Shown: positions 9,507-19,209 of the stretch, one piece after another
Numbering within the stretch: position 1 is the first letter of the stretch
Layout of the letters: every line of letters starts with the position of its first letter
Source: Burkholderiaceae bacterium
Lineage (GTDB): Bacteria > Pseudomonadota > Gammaproteobacteria > Burkholderiales > Burkholderiaceae
Assembly (NCBI GenBank): GCA_018261955.1
Contig: JAGTRK010000006.1
Span: 62,001-126,000, forward strand
DNA: 64,000 nt
Reading direction: 5' to 3'
Notes under the pieces: generated by a model
Told to the model about the DNA's origin: nothing
Databases searched by the model: none
The model's input: the letters and a program-made list of their open reading frames with translations, nothing else
Position numbers and translations under genes: made by a program

Positions 9507-10208
9507 TTATTTTTGTACTTTATCTTGCCAACGATAGCCCACGCCGCGCACGGTTTCAAGGCGCGCTTCCAAACCAACTTTTTGTAAAATTTTACGCAAC
9601 CGCAAGATATGCACATCCACAGTGCGCTCTTCAATGTACACGTGGTCACCCCACACCAAGTCCAATAACTGCGCGCGACTGTAGGAGCGCTCACTGTGCG
9701 TGAGGAAAAATTTGAGCAGTTTGTACTCCGTGCCGCCGATTGGCACCACCCGCTCGCCCTGCACCAAACTCAAGTCATCGTCGCGCAACACACAATCGGC
9801 AAATTGGATTTCCTGCGTCACGTGTTGCGGTGCAGTGCGGCGCAATACGGTGTTGATGCGAGCGACCAATTCTTTAGGGCTAAATGGCTTGGTGATGTAA
9901 TCATCTGCACCCAATTCCAAACCTTTGAGTTTATCCATCTCTTGTGCACGTGCCGTGAGCATGAGCACGGGCAAACGCGCCGTGCGAGCGTCTGCACGCA
10001 AGGCATTGAGCCACGCCACGCCTTCACCATCGGGTAGCATCCAATCGAGCACCACCACATCGGGCAAGGCTTTTTTGACCTGAGCGCGTGCCTCGGATAG
10101 GTTTTTGGCACACACCACCGCAAAGCCTGCTTTGCGCAGACTAAACTCCAATAATGTGCTGATGTCGTCTTCGTCTTCGACCACCAATGCGACGGGTTGA
10201 ATATTCAC
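9507..10208 (-). CDS. phoB: Phosphate regulon response regulator
   Basis: PhoB is the DNA-binding output of phosphate sensing and activates Pho-box promoters such as the one ahead of pstS. The 233 residues contain a receiver domain with acidic pocket EDEDD (11-15), phosphoacceptor Asp55 in VVLDWMLPDG, and the Lys of KPFSPKEL. An OmpR/PhoB winged helix follows, with GTEYKLLKFFL, RAQLLDLVWGDHVYIEERTVDVHILRLRKIL and VRGVGYRW. The start is GTG, preceded by an AAGGG ribosome site. It lies 18 bases after phoU. Confidence 0.96.
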   Translation of the reverse strand: MNIQPVALVVEDEDDISTLLEFSLRKAGFAVVCAKNLSEARAQVKKALPDVVVLDWMLPDGEGVAWLNALRADARTARLPVLMLTARAQEMDKLKGLELGADDYITKPFSPKELVARINTVLRRTAPQHVTQEIQFADCVLRDDDLSLVQGERVVPIGGTEYKLLKFFLTHSERSYSRAQLLDLVWGDHVYIEERTVDVHILRLRKILQKVGLEARLETVRGVGYRWQDKVQK

Positions 10209-10226
10209 AAAACGCCCTTAATCCAA

Positions 10227-10940
10227 TCATTCATCTTCTTCATCTTCACTGCCACCAACATTTTGGTCCGTTGCAGAACTGTAGCGCACATCTTCGCCCT
10301 CGGCAATATAGATGGCAACTTCGGCGATATTTTCCGCATGATCGCCCATGCGCTCAATCGCTTTGGCGACCCACAAATCGTCCAAAGCCGAACTAATCGT
10401 GCGCGGATCTTCCATCATATAGGTGATGAGTTGGCGCATACTGGCGATGTATTGATCGTCGAGTTCTTTGTCACTGCTCATGACTTTGCGCGCTTGTACA
10501 CTGTCCTCACGCGCAAAAGCATCCAATGCCCCGCGAATCATGGTGTTCGCCATCTCGGCTGATTGATAAATGGAATGCACGCGCGGCAAAGCACTGCGCT
10601 GCTCGCTGCGCAGAACCAGTTTGGCGATTTTAGCCGCTTGATCGGCCACACGCTCCAAATCTGAAATCACGCGAATCACTCCGAGCAATAGCCTCAAATC
10701 GCGCGCTGCGGGTTGACGACGGGCAATCACCTCAGTGCAAAACTGATCGGCACTCAGGTGCTCTAAATTGATTTCGCGCTCGATGGTAAGCACTTGCTCA
10801 GCCATTTGCGTATCACCCTCGCTGTACGCGAGCACCGCGGAGCGCACTTGGCTCTCAACGCGCCCACCCATGCTCAATACGCGGGTGCGCAGGTTTTCTA
10901 ATTCAACTTCGTAGTTTTTTGAAGTGTGTACGTGGTTCAT
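10227..10940 (-). CDS. phoU: Phosphate signalling regulator PhoU
   Basis: PhoU links the PstSCAB transporter to PhoR and damps the phosphate response when phosphate is plentiful. The 237-residue helical protein shows two PhoU repeats. The first has MGGRVESQVRSAVLAY and the metal-binding pattern in DLRLLLGVIRVISDLERVADQAAKIAK. The second has DDLWVAKAIERMGDHAENIAEVAIYIAEGEDVRY. The tail is acidic (GGSEDEEDE). An AAGGACAC ribosome site precedes the ATG. The gene lies between pstB and phoB, as in most proteobacteria. Confidence 0.96.
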   Translation of the reverse strand: MNHVHTSKNYEVELENLRTRVLSMGGRVESQVRSAVLAYSEGDTQMAEQVLTIEREINLEHLSADQFCTEVIARRQPAARDLRLLLGVIRVISDLERVADQAAKIAKLVLRSEQRSALPRVHSIYQSAEMANTMIRGALDAFAREDSVQARKVMSSDKELDDQYIASMRQLITYMMEDPRTISSALDDLWVAKAIERMGDHAENIAEVAIYIAEGEDVRYSSATDQNVGGSEDEEDE

Positions 10941-10979
10941 TTTGTGTCCTTGATTGTGTGGGTGTCGGATGGTAAATTT

Positions 10980-11765
10980 TTATCCAAATCGCCCAGTGAT
11001 GTAATCTTCCGTTTCCTGACGCGCAGGTTTCATAAACATCTGACGCGTTTCGCCGAATTCAACCATTTCGCCCAAATACATATAAGTCGTGTAGTCTGAC
11101 ACCCGCGCCGCTTGTTGCATATTGTGGGTGACAATCACCACGGTGTAATCCTCTTTGAGCTCAACAATCAATTCCTCAACTTTCGCGGTCGAAATCGGAT
11201 CAAGTGCAGAGCAGGGCTCATCGAGCAACAATACTTCGGGTTTGACCGCAATCGCACGGGCGATGCACAAACGTTGTTGCTGCCCACCCGATAGGCTGTT
11301 GCCACTTTGGTGCAGTTTGTCTTTAACTTCACCCCACAACGCGGATTTTTGCAACGCCCATTCGACGCGCTCATCCATTTCACCCTTGGACATTTTTTCA
11401 AACAAACGCACACCAAAGGCGATGTTTTCGTAAATACTCATGGGAAACGGCGTGGGTTTTTGAAACACCATGCCGATTTTCGCACGTAAAATCGCGATGT
11501 CAAGTTTCGATTGCAGAATATTTTCACCACCAAACATAATCTCACCCTCAGCGCGTTGCTCAGGATACAACTCAAACATGCGGTTCAAGGTGCGCAGTAA
11601 AGTCGATTTACCACAGCCCGATGGCCCAATAAACGCGGTGACTTTTTTCTCAGGAATCACGAGGCTCACATCTTTGAGTGCCTTAAATTGTCCGTAAAAA
11701 AAGTTTAGGTTTTGAATGCTTAGTTTTGGCGTTTCGTGTGCCATATTTACGGTTGAAGTCAACAT
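10980..11765 (-). CDS. pstB: Phosphate ABC transporter ATP-binding protein
   Basis: PstB is the cytoplasmic ATPase of the high-affinity phosphate importer. Visible motifs are Walker [11 protein letters not shown]-loop [20 protein letters not shown] (a PstB-specific run), signature LSGGQQQR, Walker [13 protein letters not shown] and the switch His in [15 protein letters not shown]. The longer frame reaches 11798 and would overlap pstA. I chose the ATG at 11765 because AGGA lies the right distance upstream and the stop of pstA (11779) is then 13 bases away. Product 261 residues. Confidence 0.96.
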   Translation of the reverse strand: MLTSTVNMAHETPKLSIQNLNFFYGQFKALKDVSLVIPEKKVTAFIGPSGCGKSTLLRTLNRMFELYPEQRAEGEIMFGGENILQSKLDIAILRAKIGMVFQKPTPFPMSIYENIAFGVRLFEKMSKGEMDERVEWALQKSALWGEVKDKLHQSGNSLSGGQQQRLCIARAIAVKPEVLLLDEPCSALDPISTAKVEELIVELKEDYTVVIVTHNMQQAARVSDYTTYMYLGEMVEFGETRQMFMKPARQETEDYITGRFG

Positions 11766-11778
11766 AAGTTTTTTCCTG

Positions 11779-12651
11779 TTAATCATGTTTGGATGCATAC
11801 CAGCGTGTCACGATATTGATGAATAGCACCAACAAAGTAATCAAAATTGCCCCGCCCCATGCGAGTTGATTCCAGTTTTCATCGGGCGACAAGCCAAATT
11901 GGTTGATGACTTGGGGCAAACTCGCCATACGCTCGGATAGATTGCTGCTCCAAAAATTGTTACCAAACGCGGTGAACAACAGGGGGGCGGTCTCACCAAA
12001 AATGCGCGCCACGCCCAACAACAAGCCTGTCAACATCCCCGTGCGCGCCGCGCGATAACCAATCGTGAAAATCATTTTCCAGTACGGTGTGCCCAGTGCA
12101 ACCGCCGCTTCACGCAAAGTATTGGGCACGAGTTTGAGCATGTCATCGGTGGTACGCACGACCACGGGCAGCATGATGATTGCCAAAGCAAACGCACCCG
12201 CCCAGCCAGAATAGGCGTTTTGGCGCAGACCCAAACCATAATACGCCACCAAAAACACAAACATACCAACGACAATAGACGGGGCTGAGAGCAAAATGTC
12301 GTTGATAAAACGCACGATTTTACTCAGCGTATTGTTGCGCGCATACTCAGCCAAATACGTCCCTGCCAAAATCCCAATCGGCGTGGTCATCATCGTTGCC
12401 ACCGCCACCATCAGCACACTGCCCAAGATGGCATTGGCCAAACCACCGCCTGTTTCGCCCGCAGGTGGGGTGATTTCGGTGAACAGCGAGGGACTCAAGG
12501 CAGCCAAGCCTTTGCTAAACAGTGTCCACATAATCCACGACAACCAAAACAAACCCACCACAATCGCCAAACCAGCGAGCACCAACATCACTCGGTTTGT
12601 CCATTTTCTGCGGCGATACAGAGGATTGGCCATTAATTCTTGAATATTCAT
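11779..12651 (-). CDS. pstA: Phosphate ABC transporter permease PstA
   Basis: This is one of the two membrane subunits that form the phosphate channel. The 290 residues have about six membrane helices and the inner-membrane loop that couples to Pst[28 protein letters not shown], an EAA-type motif. An AGGGGAT ribosome site precedes the ATG and overlaps the end of pstC, so the two are probably translationally linked. Length matches the family. Confidence 0.95.
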   Translation of the reverse strand: MNIQELMANPLYRRRKWTNRVMLVLAGLAIVVGLFWLSWIMWTLFSKGLAALSPSLFTEITPPAGETGGGLANAILGSVLMVAVATMMTTPIGILAGTYLAEYARNNTLSKIVRFINDILLSAPSIVVGMFVFLVAYYGLGLRQNAYSGWAGAFALAIIMLPVVVRTTDDMLKLVPNTLREAAVALGTPYWKMIFTIGYRAARTGMLTGLLLGVARIFGETAPLLFTAFGNNFWSSNLSERMASLPQVINQFGLSPDENWNQLAWGGAILITLLVLFINIVTRWYASKHD

Positions 12652-12659
12652 CTCATCCC

Positions 12660-13613
12660 CTATTTAACTTCATTGCGCGAAATCAACCACTTGGCAAAGC
12701 CCAACACAATCGTGGTAATCAAGAACAATACCAAAGCCAAAGCCAACAATGCCGAGCGGTGCTCGTCCGAACTCGCCTCGTTAAATTCATTCGCCAAGGT
12801 CGAAGCAATGCTGTTGCCAGGGGCAAACAGCGACAGATTCAAACCATGCGAGTTACCAATCACAAAGGTCACCGCCATCGTCTCACCGAGCGCGCGCCCC
12901 AAGCCCAACATCACACCACCGACCATACCGATTTTGGTGTGTGGAATCACAATATTGCGCACCACTTCCCAAGTCGTTGCGCCCAAACCGTAGGCGGATT
13001 CTTTAAGCATGGGAGGTACGAGCGAGAAGACATCGCGCAACACCGCCGTGATAAACGGCACAATCATAATCGCCAAGACCACGCCCGCCGTGAGCACACC
13101 GACACCGAGTTGCGTGCCTGAAAATAGTTTGCCAATCACAGGTACATTGCCCAAAGTGATTGCCAAAAATGGTTGCACGTATTCAATAAACAAAGGCGCA
13201 ATCACAAACAAACCCCACATGCCATAAATAATCGACGGAATTGCTGCCAGCAACTCAATCGCTGTACCGAGTGGACGACGCAACCACGCAGGTGCGAGTT
13301 CGGTGAGGAACATCGCAATCCCAATGCTCACAGGCAAAGCAAGCAGTAGCGCAATCCCTGAGGTAATCAAAGTCCCTGCAACAGGACCCAAGGCACCAAA
13401 ACTGCCTGCGGCAGTGTCCCATTCTTCTTTGGTCAAAAAGCCCAAACCCTCTTTTTGCCAAGTGGTCTGTGAACCAAAAAACAGGGACACAATAATCCCT
13501 GCCAATAAAATCAACACCAACCATGCATTGAGCAAGGTCAGTGTCTTAAACGCTTTATCCATCCACGGTTTGGGGTGGATTTTCGGCGCGGATATTTCAA
13601 GTGTGTTTTGCAT
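12660..13613 (-). CDS. pstC: Phosphate ABC transporter permease PstC
   Basis: This is the second membrane subunit of the phosphate importer. At 317 residues it has an N-terminal helix ([22 protein letters not shown]), the PstC-type sequence [19 protein letters not shown], and the EAA loop [22 protein letters not shown]. It lies eight bases before pstA but 195 bases after pstS. Two short repeats capable of hairpins occupy that gap and may set the pstS to pstC expression ratio. Confidence 0.95.
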   Translation of the reverse strand: MQNTLEISAPKIHPKPWMDKAFKTLTLLNAWLVLILLAGIIVSLFFGSQTTWQKEGLGFLTKEEWDTAAGSFGALGPVAGTLITSGIALLLALPVSIGIAMFLTELAPAWLRRPLGTAIELLAAIPSIIYGMWGLFVIAPLFIEYVQPFLAITLGNVPVIGKLFSGTQLGVGVLTAGVVLAIMIVPFITAVLRDVFSLVPPMLKESAYGLGATTWEVVRNIVIPHTKIGMVGGVMLGLGRALGETMAVTFVIGNSHGLNLSLFAPGNSIASTLANEFNEASSDEHRSALLALALVLFLITTIVLGFAKWLISRNEVK

Positions 13614-13664
13614 CGTGTTTTCCCGATTGCTTGATTCAGATTGAAAATGTTAGATTAAAAATCT

Positions 13665-13723
13665 GTCGTCGCGAGGCAGGTTTTTCAACGCAACTTTTGT
13701 ATCCATTCACTCGCAATGACGAC
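13665..13723. repeat. Short inverted-repeat element between pstS and pstC
   Basis: GTCGTCGCGAG (13665-13675) and CTCGCAATGACGAC (13710-13723) are imperfect inverted ends. They resemble the outer ends of the family A repeats, without the full core. Confidence 0.55.
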
Positions 13724-13777
13724 CTTGATTTAATTCATTGAATTGACAAATAATTTCAATTGCGCAGAACCTAACCA

Positions 13778-13799
13778 TAGGGTGGGCATTGCCCACCCA
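13778..13799. repeat. GGTGGGC palindrome (family B) between pstS and pstC
   Basis: GGTGGGC-ATT-GCCCACC (13781-13797) is a perfect seven-base inverted repeat preceded by TAG. The motif TAGGGTGGGC recurs, with variation, at 20826-20866 and as GTAGCGTGGGC at 24491. Confidence 0.6.
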
Positions 13800-13808
13800 C
13801 ATCAACCT

Positions 13809-14873
13809 TTACAGAACAGGCTTACCAGAGGCATCAACGATTTGTTTCCATGACTCTTTGATTTTCGCAACCACAGAATCAGGCAAAGGAATGTATTCCA
13901 AACTCGATGCCTGTGCCTGACCTTTGCTCAAAGCATAGTCAAAGAACTTCAAGACTTCCGCAGATTTTTTCGCATCGTCGGCTTTTTTGTGCATCAAGAT
14001 AAACGTTGCACCTGCAATCGGCCAGGTTTTTTCACCTGCTTGGTTGTTCAAAGAAATCCCCATGCCTGGTTTCGCAGACCAATCCGCACCAGCCGCCGCA
14101 GCCGCAAAACCCTCAGCAGAAGGTTTGACCACTTTGCCATCTTTATTCACCATCGCCGCCGCAGCCATACCGTTTTTCTTGGCATAGGCATACTCAACAT
14201 AACCAATCGCACCTGGCAACTGCTTCACGCTCGCCGCCACGCCATCATTGCCTTTACCACCCACGGTACCGTCCATCCATTTTGGCTCTTTGCTCGCGCC
14301 AATCGCTTTCCAGCCTTCGTTCACCAAAGTCAAATAATCGGTGAACATTGCCGTTGTACCTGAGCCGTCCGAACGACGCACCACTTTGATTTCCAAATCA
14401 GGCAACTTAGCGCCTTTGTTCAAAGCAACAATCGCAGGGTCGTTCCATTTTTTGATTTTCATCAAATAAATGTCACCCAAAACTTGACCGTTCAACACCA
14501 ACTCACCCACACCATCGATGTTATAGACAGCAACAATCCCACCAATCACCGCTGGGAATTGCAACAAACCTGCTGCATCCAATTTATCACCTTTCATCGG
14601 ATCATCGGTCGCGCCAAAATCAACGGTTTTTTGTTCAATCGCTTTGATGCCACCCGATGAACCCACACCTTGGTAGTTGATTGACACACCACTGGCTGCT
14701 TTATAATCAGAAGCCCATTTGGTATAAATCGGCGCGGGGAAAGTCGCGCCCGTGCCATTAATGCCTGCTGGTGCTTTCGCCGCATCGGCTGCTTTATCAC
14801 CGCCACCACACGCGACCAAACTCGCACTCAATACCACAGCTGTCAAACCTGCCAATAAAAATTTTACTTTCAT
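13809..14873 (-). CDS. pstS: Phosphate-binding protein, lipid-anchored
   Basis: PstS captures phosphate in the periplasm for PstCAB. The 354-residue precursor has a lipoprotein signal ending VVLSASLVACGGG, so it is probably anchored by lipid, unlike soluble E. coli PstS. Phosphate-binding segments are GTGATFPAPIYTKWAS, VGSSGGIKAIEQKTVDFGATDDPM and RRSDGSGTTAMFTDYL. The gene is first in the operon and has a Pho box ahead of it. A family A-like repeat and a family B palindrome follow its stop codon, which may limit read-through or protect the pstS message. Confidence 0.96.
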   Translation of the reverse strand: MKVKFLLAGLTAVVLSASLVACGGGDKAADAAKAPAGINGTGATFPAPIYTKWASDYKAASGVSINYQGVGSSGGIKAIEQKTVDFGATDDPMKGDKLDAAGLLQFPAVIGGIVAVYNIDGVGELVLNGQVLGDIYLMKIKKWNDPAIVALNKGAKLPDLEIKVVRRSDGSGTTAMFTDYLTLVNEGWKAIGASKEPKWMDGTVGGKGNDGVAASVKQLPGAIGYVEYAYAKKNGMAAAAMVNKDGKVVKPSAEGFAAAAAGADWSAKPGMGISLNNQAGEKTWPIAGATFILMHKKADDAKKSAEVLKFFDYALSKGQAQASSLEYIPLPDSVVAKIKESWKQIVDASGKPVL

Positions 14874-14978
14874 TTCATTTCTCCTAACAAGAGCACCCCA
14901 AATCTTTGGATTGCCTAAAATAAGTGCTGATGTGTTTTAAATCAGCTCGCTCAGTTAACAAACTCTGCAACTGCCGCC

Positions 14979-15022
14979 ACTATAATTGGCTTATGTGACA
15001 ATTTAATGACATAAATATGACA
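14979..15022 (-). promoter_or_regulatory. Pho box and promoter of pstS
   Basis: On the minus strand three half-sites follow each other at exactly 11-base intervals: TGTCATATTTA (15022-15012), TGTCATTAAAT (15011-15001) and TGTCACATAAG (15000-14990). This matches the known PhoB direct repeat (TGTCA at 11-base phase). A -10-like TATAGT (14984-14979) follows at the spacing expected when PhoB replaces the -35 element. Confidence 0.88.
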
Positions 15023-15092
15023 CAGTCACAATTCACAAAAATGTGACAAATCAGCGATAATGTCATCAATTTGCCTCAATTAAGGAAGCCCC

Positions 15093-15884
15093 ATGCCTTT
15101 CAAAATCGCTTTTAAAATAGCCACATGGAATGTCAATTCGCTCAAAGTGCGCTTGCCGCAAGTGTTTGACTACATGCGCGATACCGACACGGATGTGCTG
15201 TGCTTGCAAGAAATTAAAATGACCGATGAGGCATTTCCAATTGATGCATTCACCGAGGCGGGTTTGCACGTGCATTTCAGTGGACAGAAAACCTACAACG
15301 GCGTGGCCATCATCAGCCGAGTCGCGCAAACTGAGGTACAAAAAAACCTGCCCAATTTCCAAGACGACCAACAACGCTTGATTGCCAGCACCATCAATGG
15401 CGTGCGCGTCATCAATGTGTATGTGGTCAACGGTCAAGCACCCGATACCGACAAATTCAGCTATAAAATGAATTGGCTCAAGGCTCTGCGCGACTATGTG
15501 GCCGATGAAATGACCCGTCATGCACGCGTGGTTGTGCTTGGCGACTTCAATATCGCCCCGACCGATGCCGACGTGCACAACCCTGACAAATGGCTCGGTT
15601 GCAACCTCGTGTCACCTGCTGAACGTCAAGCACTGCAAGAATTAATCGATTTGGGTCTGAACGATGCGTTTAGACTGTTTGAACAACCCGAAAAATCGTT
15701 TTCATGGTGGGATTATCGCCAAATGGCTTTTCGACGCAATGCAGGTTTGCGCATTGACCTCATCCTATTGAGTCAACCCTTAGCCGATGCGTGCGTTGAA
15801 TGTGTGATTGATAAACAACCGCGCAAACACGAACAACCGTCCGACCACGCGCCTGTTTGCGCCACATTGGAGTTGAGCACATGA
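15093..15884 (+). CDS. xth: Exodeoxyribonuclease III
   Basis: This base-excision repair enzyme cuts at abasic sites and degrades DNA 3' to 5'. The 263 residues show the exonuclease-endonuclease-phosphatase fold: KIATWNVNSLKVRLPQV, CLQEIKM (metal-binding Glu), YNGVAI, GDFNIAPTDADVHNP (catalytic Asp and Asn), a late DLILLSQPL, and SDHAPV (catalytic Asp-His). The gene is divergent from pstS. Its stop overlaps the next start (ATGA), so it is coupled to a lipoprotein gene, probably by chance of operon assembly. Confidence 0.93.
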   Translation: MPFKIAFKIATWNVNSLKVRLPQVFDYMRDTDTDVLCLQEIKMTDEAFPIDAFTEAGLHVHFSGQKTYNGVAIISRVAQTEVQKNLPNFQDDQQRLIASTINGVRVINVYVVNGQAPDTDKFSYKMNWLKALRDYVADEMTRHARVVVLGDFNIAPTDADVHNPDKWLGCNLVSPAERQALQELIDLGLNDAFRLFEQPEKSFSWWDYRQMAFRRNAGLRIDLILLSQPLADACVECVIDKQPRKHEQPSDHAPVCATLELST

Positions 15885-16402
15885 ACGCAGTGACCCGCCC
15901 ACGCACAGCACCCGTTTGGCTCATTTGGCTCATCATGAGCGTGTTTTTATTCCTCAGTGCCTGCGCAACCACACCCAATCGCAACAAACGTCCGAATAAA
16001 ACCCCACAAAACGTCAGCGTGGGCGCGGGTCCCAATCGTGCTCTGGCGGTGTACGCCATGAAATTTCTCGGCACACCGTACAAATACGGTGGTGGCAGCC
16101 CAAATGAAGGCTTTGATTGCTCAGGCTTGGTACAATACTCAGCGAAAAAATCGCTCAATATCAACCTACCGCGCCGTTCAGCTGATCAAGTAAATTACGG
16201 CAGTTCTATGAATCTAAATCAAGTGCAAGCAGGTGATTTGCTTTTTTTCAATACCGATGGTCAACCATATTCGCATGTAGGTATTTATGTGGGACAGACA
16301 TATTTTATCCACGCACCCAGTTCAGGCGGTGATGTTCGGATAGAGGATTATTCGAAAACCTATTGGGCACAGCGGTTTTCTAGCGCGCGTCGTGTAAAAT
16401 GA
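15881..16402 (+). CDS. NlpC/P60 peptidoglycan hydrolase lipoprotein
   Basis: This is a probable cell-wall endopeptidase that cuts stem peptides. The start at 15881 overlaps the xth stop. An uncleaved-looking signal with lipobox LFLSAC sits near residue 29, followed by a basic linker. The NlpC/P60 domain begins at YAMKFLGTPYKYGG. The catalytic Cys is in FDCSGLVQY, the His in YSHVGIYVG, and a polar residue follows in FIHAPSSGG. Length (173 residues) is that of the Spr/MepS type. It is followed without a gap by another lipoprotein gene, so an envelope role for both is likely. Confidence 0.9.
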   Translation: MNAVTRPRTAPVWLIWLIMSVFLFLSACATTPNRNKRPNKTPQNVSVGAGPNRALAVYAMKFLGTPYKYGGGSPNEGFDCSGLVQYSAKKSLNINLPRRSADQVNYGSSMNLNQVQAGDLLFFNTDGQPYSHVGIYVGQTYFIHAPSSGGDVRIEDYSKTYWAQRFSSARRVK

Positions 16403-16428
16403 AAAAACCAACCGTTAAGGACAGCACC

Positions 16429-16884
16429 ATGAACACATCCAACACCCAAAACCTCGTCAAAATCGCCAGCGCATTGGGCATCGGCTTGGTACTGACTGCT
16501 TGCGCGACCAACTCGCAAAGTGTCGCCACCGATGCACGCGCCAGTCTCGGTAAAATCACCGAAAAGCAAACCATTCAACAATACGAACAACGCCGCACCA
16601 GTCCTGTCGATGTCAGCGTGGGGGTCGGCGGTGGCGGTGGCAATATCGGTTGGGGCATCAGTTTTGGCTTGGCGCAAATCTTGATGAACGGCATCAGTTC
16701 ACCCGAAACCATGTACCGCTACACCGTGCAATCGGGCGCCAATGAGAGTTTTGTCGTGCAAAGCAGCGACAATTTCATGGTCAATGACTGCGTGACCGTG
16801 TGGCAACGTCCAACCGATGCGACTTATCCACGTCTGAGTTTGAACAGCAACTGCACTTTGCCTCCCGCTCAGTTGGCAAAATAA
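16429..16884 (+). CDS. Small lipoprotein of unknown function
   Basis: The 151-residue product starts at an ATG with AAGGA at good distance; an in-frame ATG at 16399 overlaps the previous stop but lacks a ribosome site. The signal ends LVLTACATN, a clear lipobox. The mature part has a Gly-rich run (SVGVGGGGGNIGWGISFGL) and two cysteines, DCVTVWQRP and NSNCTLPP, that could form a disulfide. The Gly-rich segment could associate with membranes, which is speculation. I recognise no named family. Its place behind an NlpC/P60 gene suggests an envelope role. Confidence 0.75.
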   Translation: MNTSNTQNLVKIASALGIGLVLTACATNSQSVATDARASLGKITEKQTIQQYEQRRTSPVDVSVGVGGGGGNIGWGISFGLAQILMNGISSPETMYRYTVQSGANESFVVQSSDNFMVNDCVTVWQRPTDATYPRLSLNSNCTLPPAQLAK

Positions 16885-16902
16885 CGCACCCACATCGTTT
16901 CA

Positions 16903-16940
16903 ACATCAAAAAAGGCGGAATATTCCGTCTTTTTTGATGT
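16903..16940. terminator. Bidirectional terminator
   Basis: ACATCAAAAAAGGCGGAA pairs with TTCCGTCTTTTTTGATGT almost perfectly, with A and T runs flanking the GC core on both strands. It can end both the plus-strand lipoprotein transcript and the minus-strand nudB transcript. Confidence 0.8.
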
Positions 16941-17040
16941 CTGCAAATCCTCGGATGCCCCCATCGCCCGCACCGCGGGAGAGAGGATGCTAGGGGAGAG
17001 GGGGTTTGTCAACTGTCTCAGTCGAAATATTCCACTTTTT

Positions 17041-17499
17041 TTAATCAATCCCCGCCAGCCGCCGTATTGCGCCCGCGTTGTTCCACGAAAAGCACAAATC
17101 CGCCGCCTCAGACGCAGGCAACCACTGATACTCGGTGTGTTCGCCCTCAGCCAAGCGCACCGCCACAGTGGTATCGGGCACACACAGGGCAAATTGATAT
17201 TCGATATTGTGCGTCACACCATCGGCATAACGATAACGCCATTCTGGGAAAATTTCATACTCGGTCGTCTGCGCCAAATCGCGAAAAATATAATCCTCAA
17301 CGCGTAAACCTGTTTCTTCAAACAACTCGCGCCGCGCCGCATTGATGGGCAACTCATCTTCAAAATCCAAACTACCCGTGACCGATTGCCAAAAATCGCA
17401 ATCAAACTCATTTTTACACACCCGTTTGAGCAGTAAAAACTGCATATCGGGCGTGTGTATCATCACCAAAACCGAGCGCGGAATCTTAGGGGGCTTCAT
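17041..17499 (-). CDS. nudB: Dihydroneopterin triphosphate diphosphatase
   Basis: NudB removes pyrophosphate from dihydroneopterin triphosphate in folate synthesis. The 152-residue protein has the Nudix box from about residue 42: GSLDFEDE, then AARRELFEETGL. It also has the aromatic-rich substrate segment TTEYEIFPEWRYRYADGVTHNIEYQF, typical of NudB. The box has one extra residue between Gly and the first Glu relative to the general pattern, as I recall for betaproteobacterial NudB. No folate genes are nearby, so the call rests on family resemblance. Confidence 0.85.
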   Translation of the reverse strand: MKPPKIPRSVLVMIHTPDMQFLLLKRVCKNEFDCDFWQSVTGSLDFEDELPINAARRELFEETGLRVEDYIFRDLAQTTEYEIFPEWRYRYADGVTHNIEYQFALCVPDTTVAVRLAEGEHTEYQWLPASEAADLCFSWNNAGAIRRLAGID

Positions 17500-17563
17500 C
17501 TAAACCTTCATTCAAACCATCAAATCGTTTACAATGCACCGTTCATTCAATAAGGAATTCACC

Positions 17564-18010
17564 ATGCACATTGACGTTAAAATCATCAATCCATTGATTA
17601 AAGACCAACTACCGCATTATGCCACAGCAGGCAGCGCAGGCCTCGATTTACGCGCGTGTATCTCTGACAGAATCGTCTTAGAACCAGGACAAACGGTGCT
17701 GATTCCCACAGGCTTGGCAATTCATTTGGCCGATGCGAACTATGCCGCCATGATTTTGCCACGCTCGGGCTTGGGGCACAAACACGGCGTGGTTTTGGGT
17801 AACTTGGTCGGCTTGATTGATTCGGATTATCAGGGTGAACTGATGGTTTCGACTTGGAATCGCGGCAGTACCGCATTCACCATCGAGCCATTCGAGCGCA
17901 TCGCGCAGATGGTCATCGTGCCTGTGGTGCAAGCACAGTTTAATTTGGTCGAGAATTTTGATGCTTCGGATCGCGGTGCGGGTGGGTTTGGTAGTACGGG
18001 TACGAAATAA
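17564..18010 (+). CDS. dut: dUTP diphosphatase
   Basis: Dut splits dUTP to dUMP and pyrophosphate, which keeps uracil out of DNA and feeds thymidylate synthesis. All five trimeric dUTPase motifs are present in order: [41 protein letters not shown] and [11 protein letters not shown]. The start at 17564 has an AAGGA ribosome site; the longer frame from 17534 lacks one. Product 148 residues. Confidence 0.96.
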   Translation: MHIDVKIINPLIKDQLPHYATAGSAGLDLRACISDRIVLEPGQTVLIPTGLAIHLADANYAAMILPRSGLGHKHGVVLGNLVGLIDSDYQGELMVSTWNRGSTAFTIEPFERIAQMVIVPVVQAQFNLVENFDASDRGAGGFGSTGTK

Positions 18011-18052
18011 TGATTTCTACAACAAAATGCGACTCAACGCCCGCCGCGTTTT

Positions 18053-19129
18053 TTAAACCACGATAGGTTCTGGCTCAATAAACACACCAAATTTACGTTG
18101 CACATCCTCGGCAATCGCACGCGCCAAGGTCATCAACTGCGCGCCTGTGCCGCCACCATGATGAACCAGCACCAAAGCCTGTTTGTCATACACCCCCACA
18201 TGCCCATCGGCTGAACGCGCCCCTTTCCAGCCCGCTTGCTCAATCAACCAGCCCGCCGCAAGTTTCACACGTCCATCAGTCATTGGATAGCATGGAAGTT
18301 TGTCGTGCTGCGTTTTGAGCGCATCGGCTTGGGGTTTGTCCACCACAGGATTTTTAAAAAAACTGCCCGCATTGCCCAAAACCTTCGGATCAGGCAATTT
18401 GCTTTGACGAATGCTGATAATCGCTTGCGCCACATCATTCGGACAAACAGCACGTCCCTGCGTGTTTTCGCGCACACGGCTCGCCACATCGCCATAACCG
18501 AGTGTGGCTTGCCAATCGCGCAAATCATGGCGCAGTTTAAAACACACTGAGGTGATGAGGTAACGCGCTTGTTCGTTGTGTAGCGCGTGTTTGAATAGGC
18601 TGTCACGATAAGCAAGGGCGCACTCTTGCCCAGCAATCTGTACCATTTGCAAGGTCGCAAAGTCAAACGCCGTGACGTATTCAATCGCCTGCCCTGCTTC
18701 CATGCCATATGCACCGATGTTTTGCACAGGACTTGCGCCGACCGTACCCGGTATCAGCGCGAGGTTCTCCACCCCCGCCCAACCTTGCGCCACACAGTAC
18801 ATTACAAAGTCATGCCACATTTCGCCTGCTTGCACCTCCATCCAAACGTGCATGTCGTCGCGCTTGACTTCTTGCATACCCACCGTTTGTAGGTGCAAAA
18901 CCAATGCTCGGATGTCTTGCGTGAGCACCAGATTACTACCTCCACCCAAGATGAATCGCGGTTGCTCGCGCAATGTGGCTTGCTCAGGCGCGCACCACCA
19001 TTGAATGAATGCTTGGGTGTCTCGCACAGTGATGTATTGCTCGGCAGATACCGAAAACCCCAAGGTATTGAATGCAGTTAAATCCATGTGGTGCGCGATG
19101 GCGGGCGTTGTGTGTGCAGTCATTTTCAT
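18053..19129 (-). CDS. murB: UDP-N-acetylenolpyruvoylglucosamine reductase
   Basis: MurB makes UDP-N-acetylmuramate with NADPH and FAD in the cytoplasm. The 358 residues carry the FAD-binding signatures FILGGGSNLVL, LIPGTVGASPVQNIGAYGME and YRDSLFK. They also carry the catalytic Ser region GNAGSFFKNPVV and the C-terminal GWLIEQAGWKGAR. It has the layout of the E. coli-like type I enzymes. Two candidate starts are six bases apart and neither has a strong ribosome site. It diverges from yajQ; the 80 bases between hold an inverted repeat (CTGCATT, five bases, AATGCAG at 19152-19170) directly before a TATAAT. Confidence 0.95.
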   Translation of the reverse strand: MKMTAHTTPAIAHHMDLTAFNTLGFSVSAEQYITVRDTQAFIQWWCAPEQATLREQPRFILGGGSNLVLTQDIRALVLHLQTVGMQEVKRDDMHVWMEVQAGEMWHDFVMYCVAQGWAGVENLALIPGTVGASPVQNIGAYGMEAGQAIEYVTAFDFATLQMVQIAGQECALAYRDSLFKHALHNEQARYLITSVCFKLRHDLRDWQATLGYGDVASRVRENTQGRAVCPNDVAQAIISIRQSKLPDPKVLGNAGSFFKNPVVDKPQADALKTQHDKLPCYPMTDGRVKLAAGWLIEQAGWKGARSADGHVGVYDKQALVLVHHGGGTGAQLMTLARAIAEDVQRKFGVFIEPEPIVV

Positions 19130-19209
19130 CAGAGTCTGTGTAAAATTCAGCCTGCATTATACCAATGCAGTATAATTTCGCAGTTAAACATTGATAAAAA
19201 GGAAACACC

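Noticed and set aside
12597-13121. Plus-strand frame of 174 codons over pstA and pstC
   Set aside because: A shadow of the permease genes with shadow-like His, Arg and Gln bias.
15066-15578. Minus-strand frame of 170 codons
   Set aside because: It is a mirror of the xth coding sequence. The plus-strand frame carries all exonuclease III motifs.
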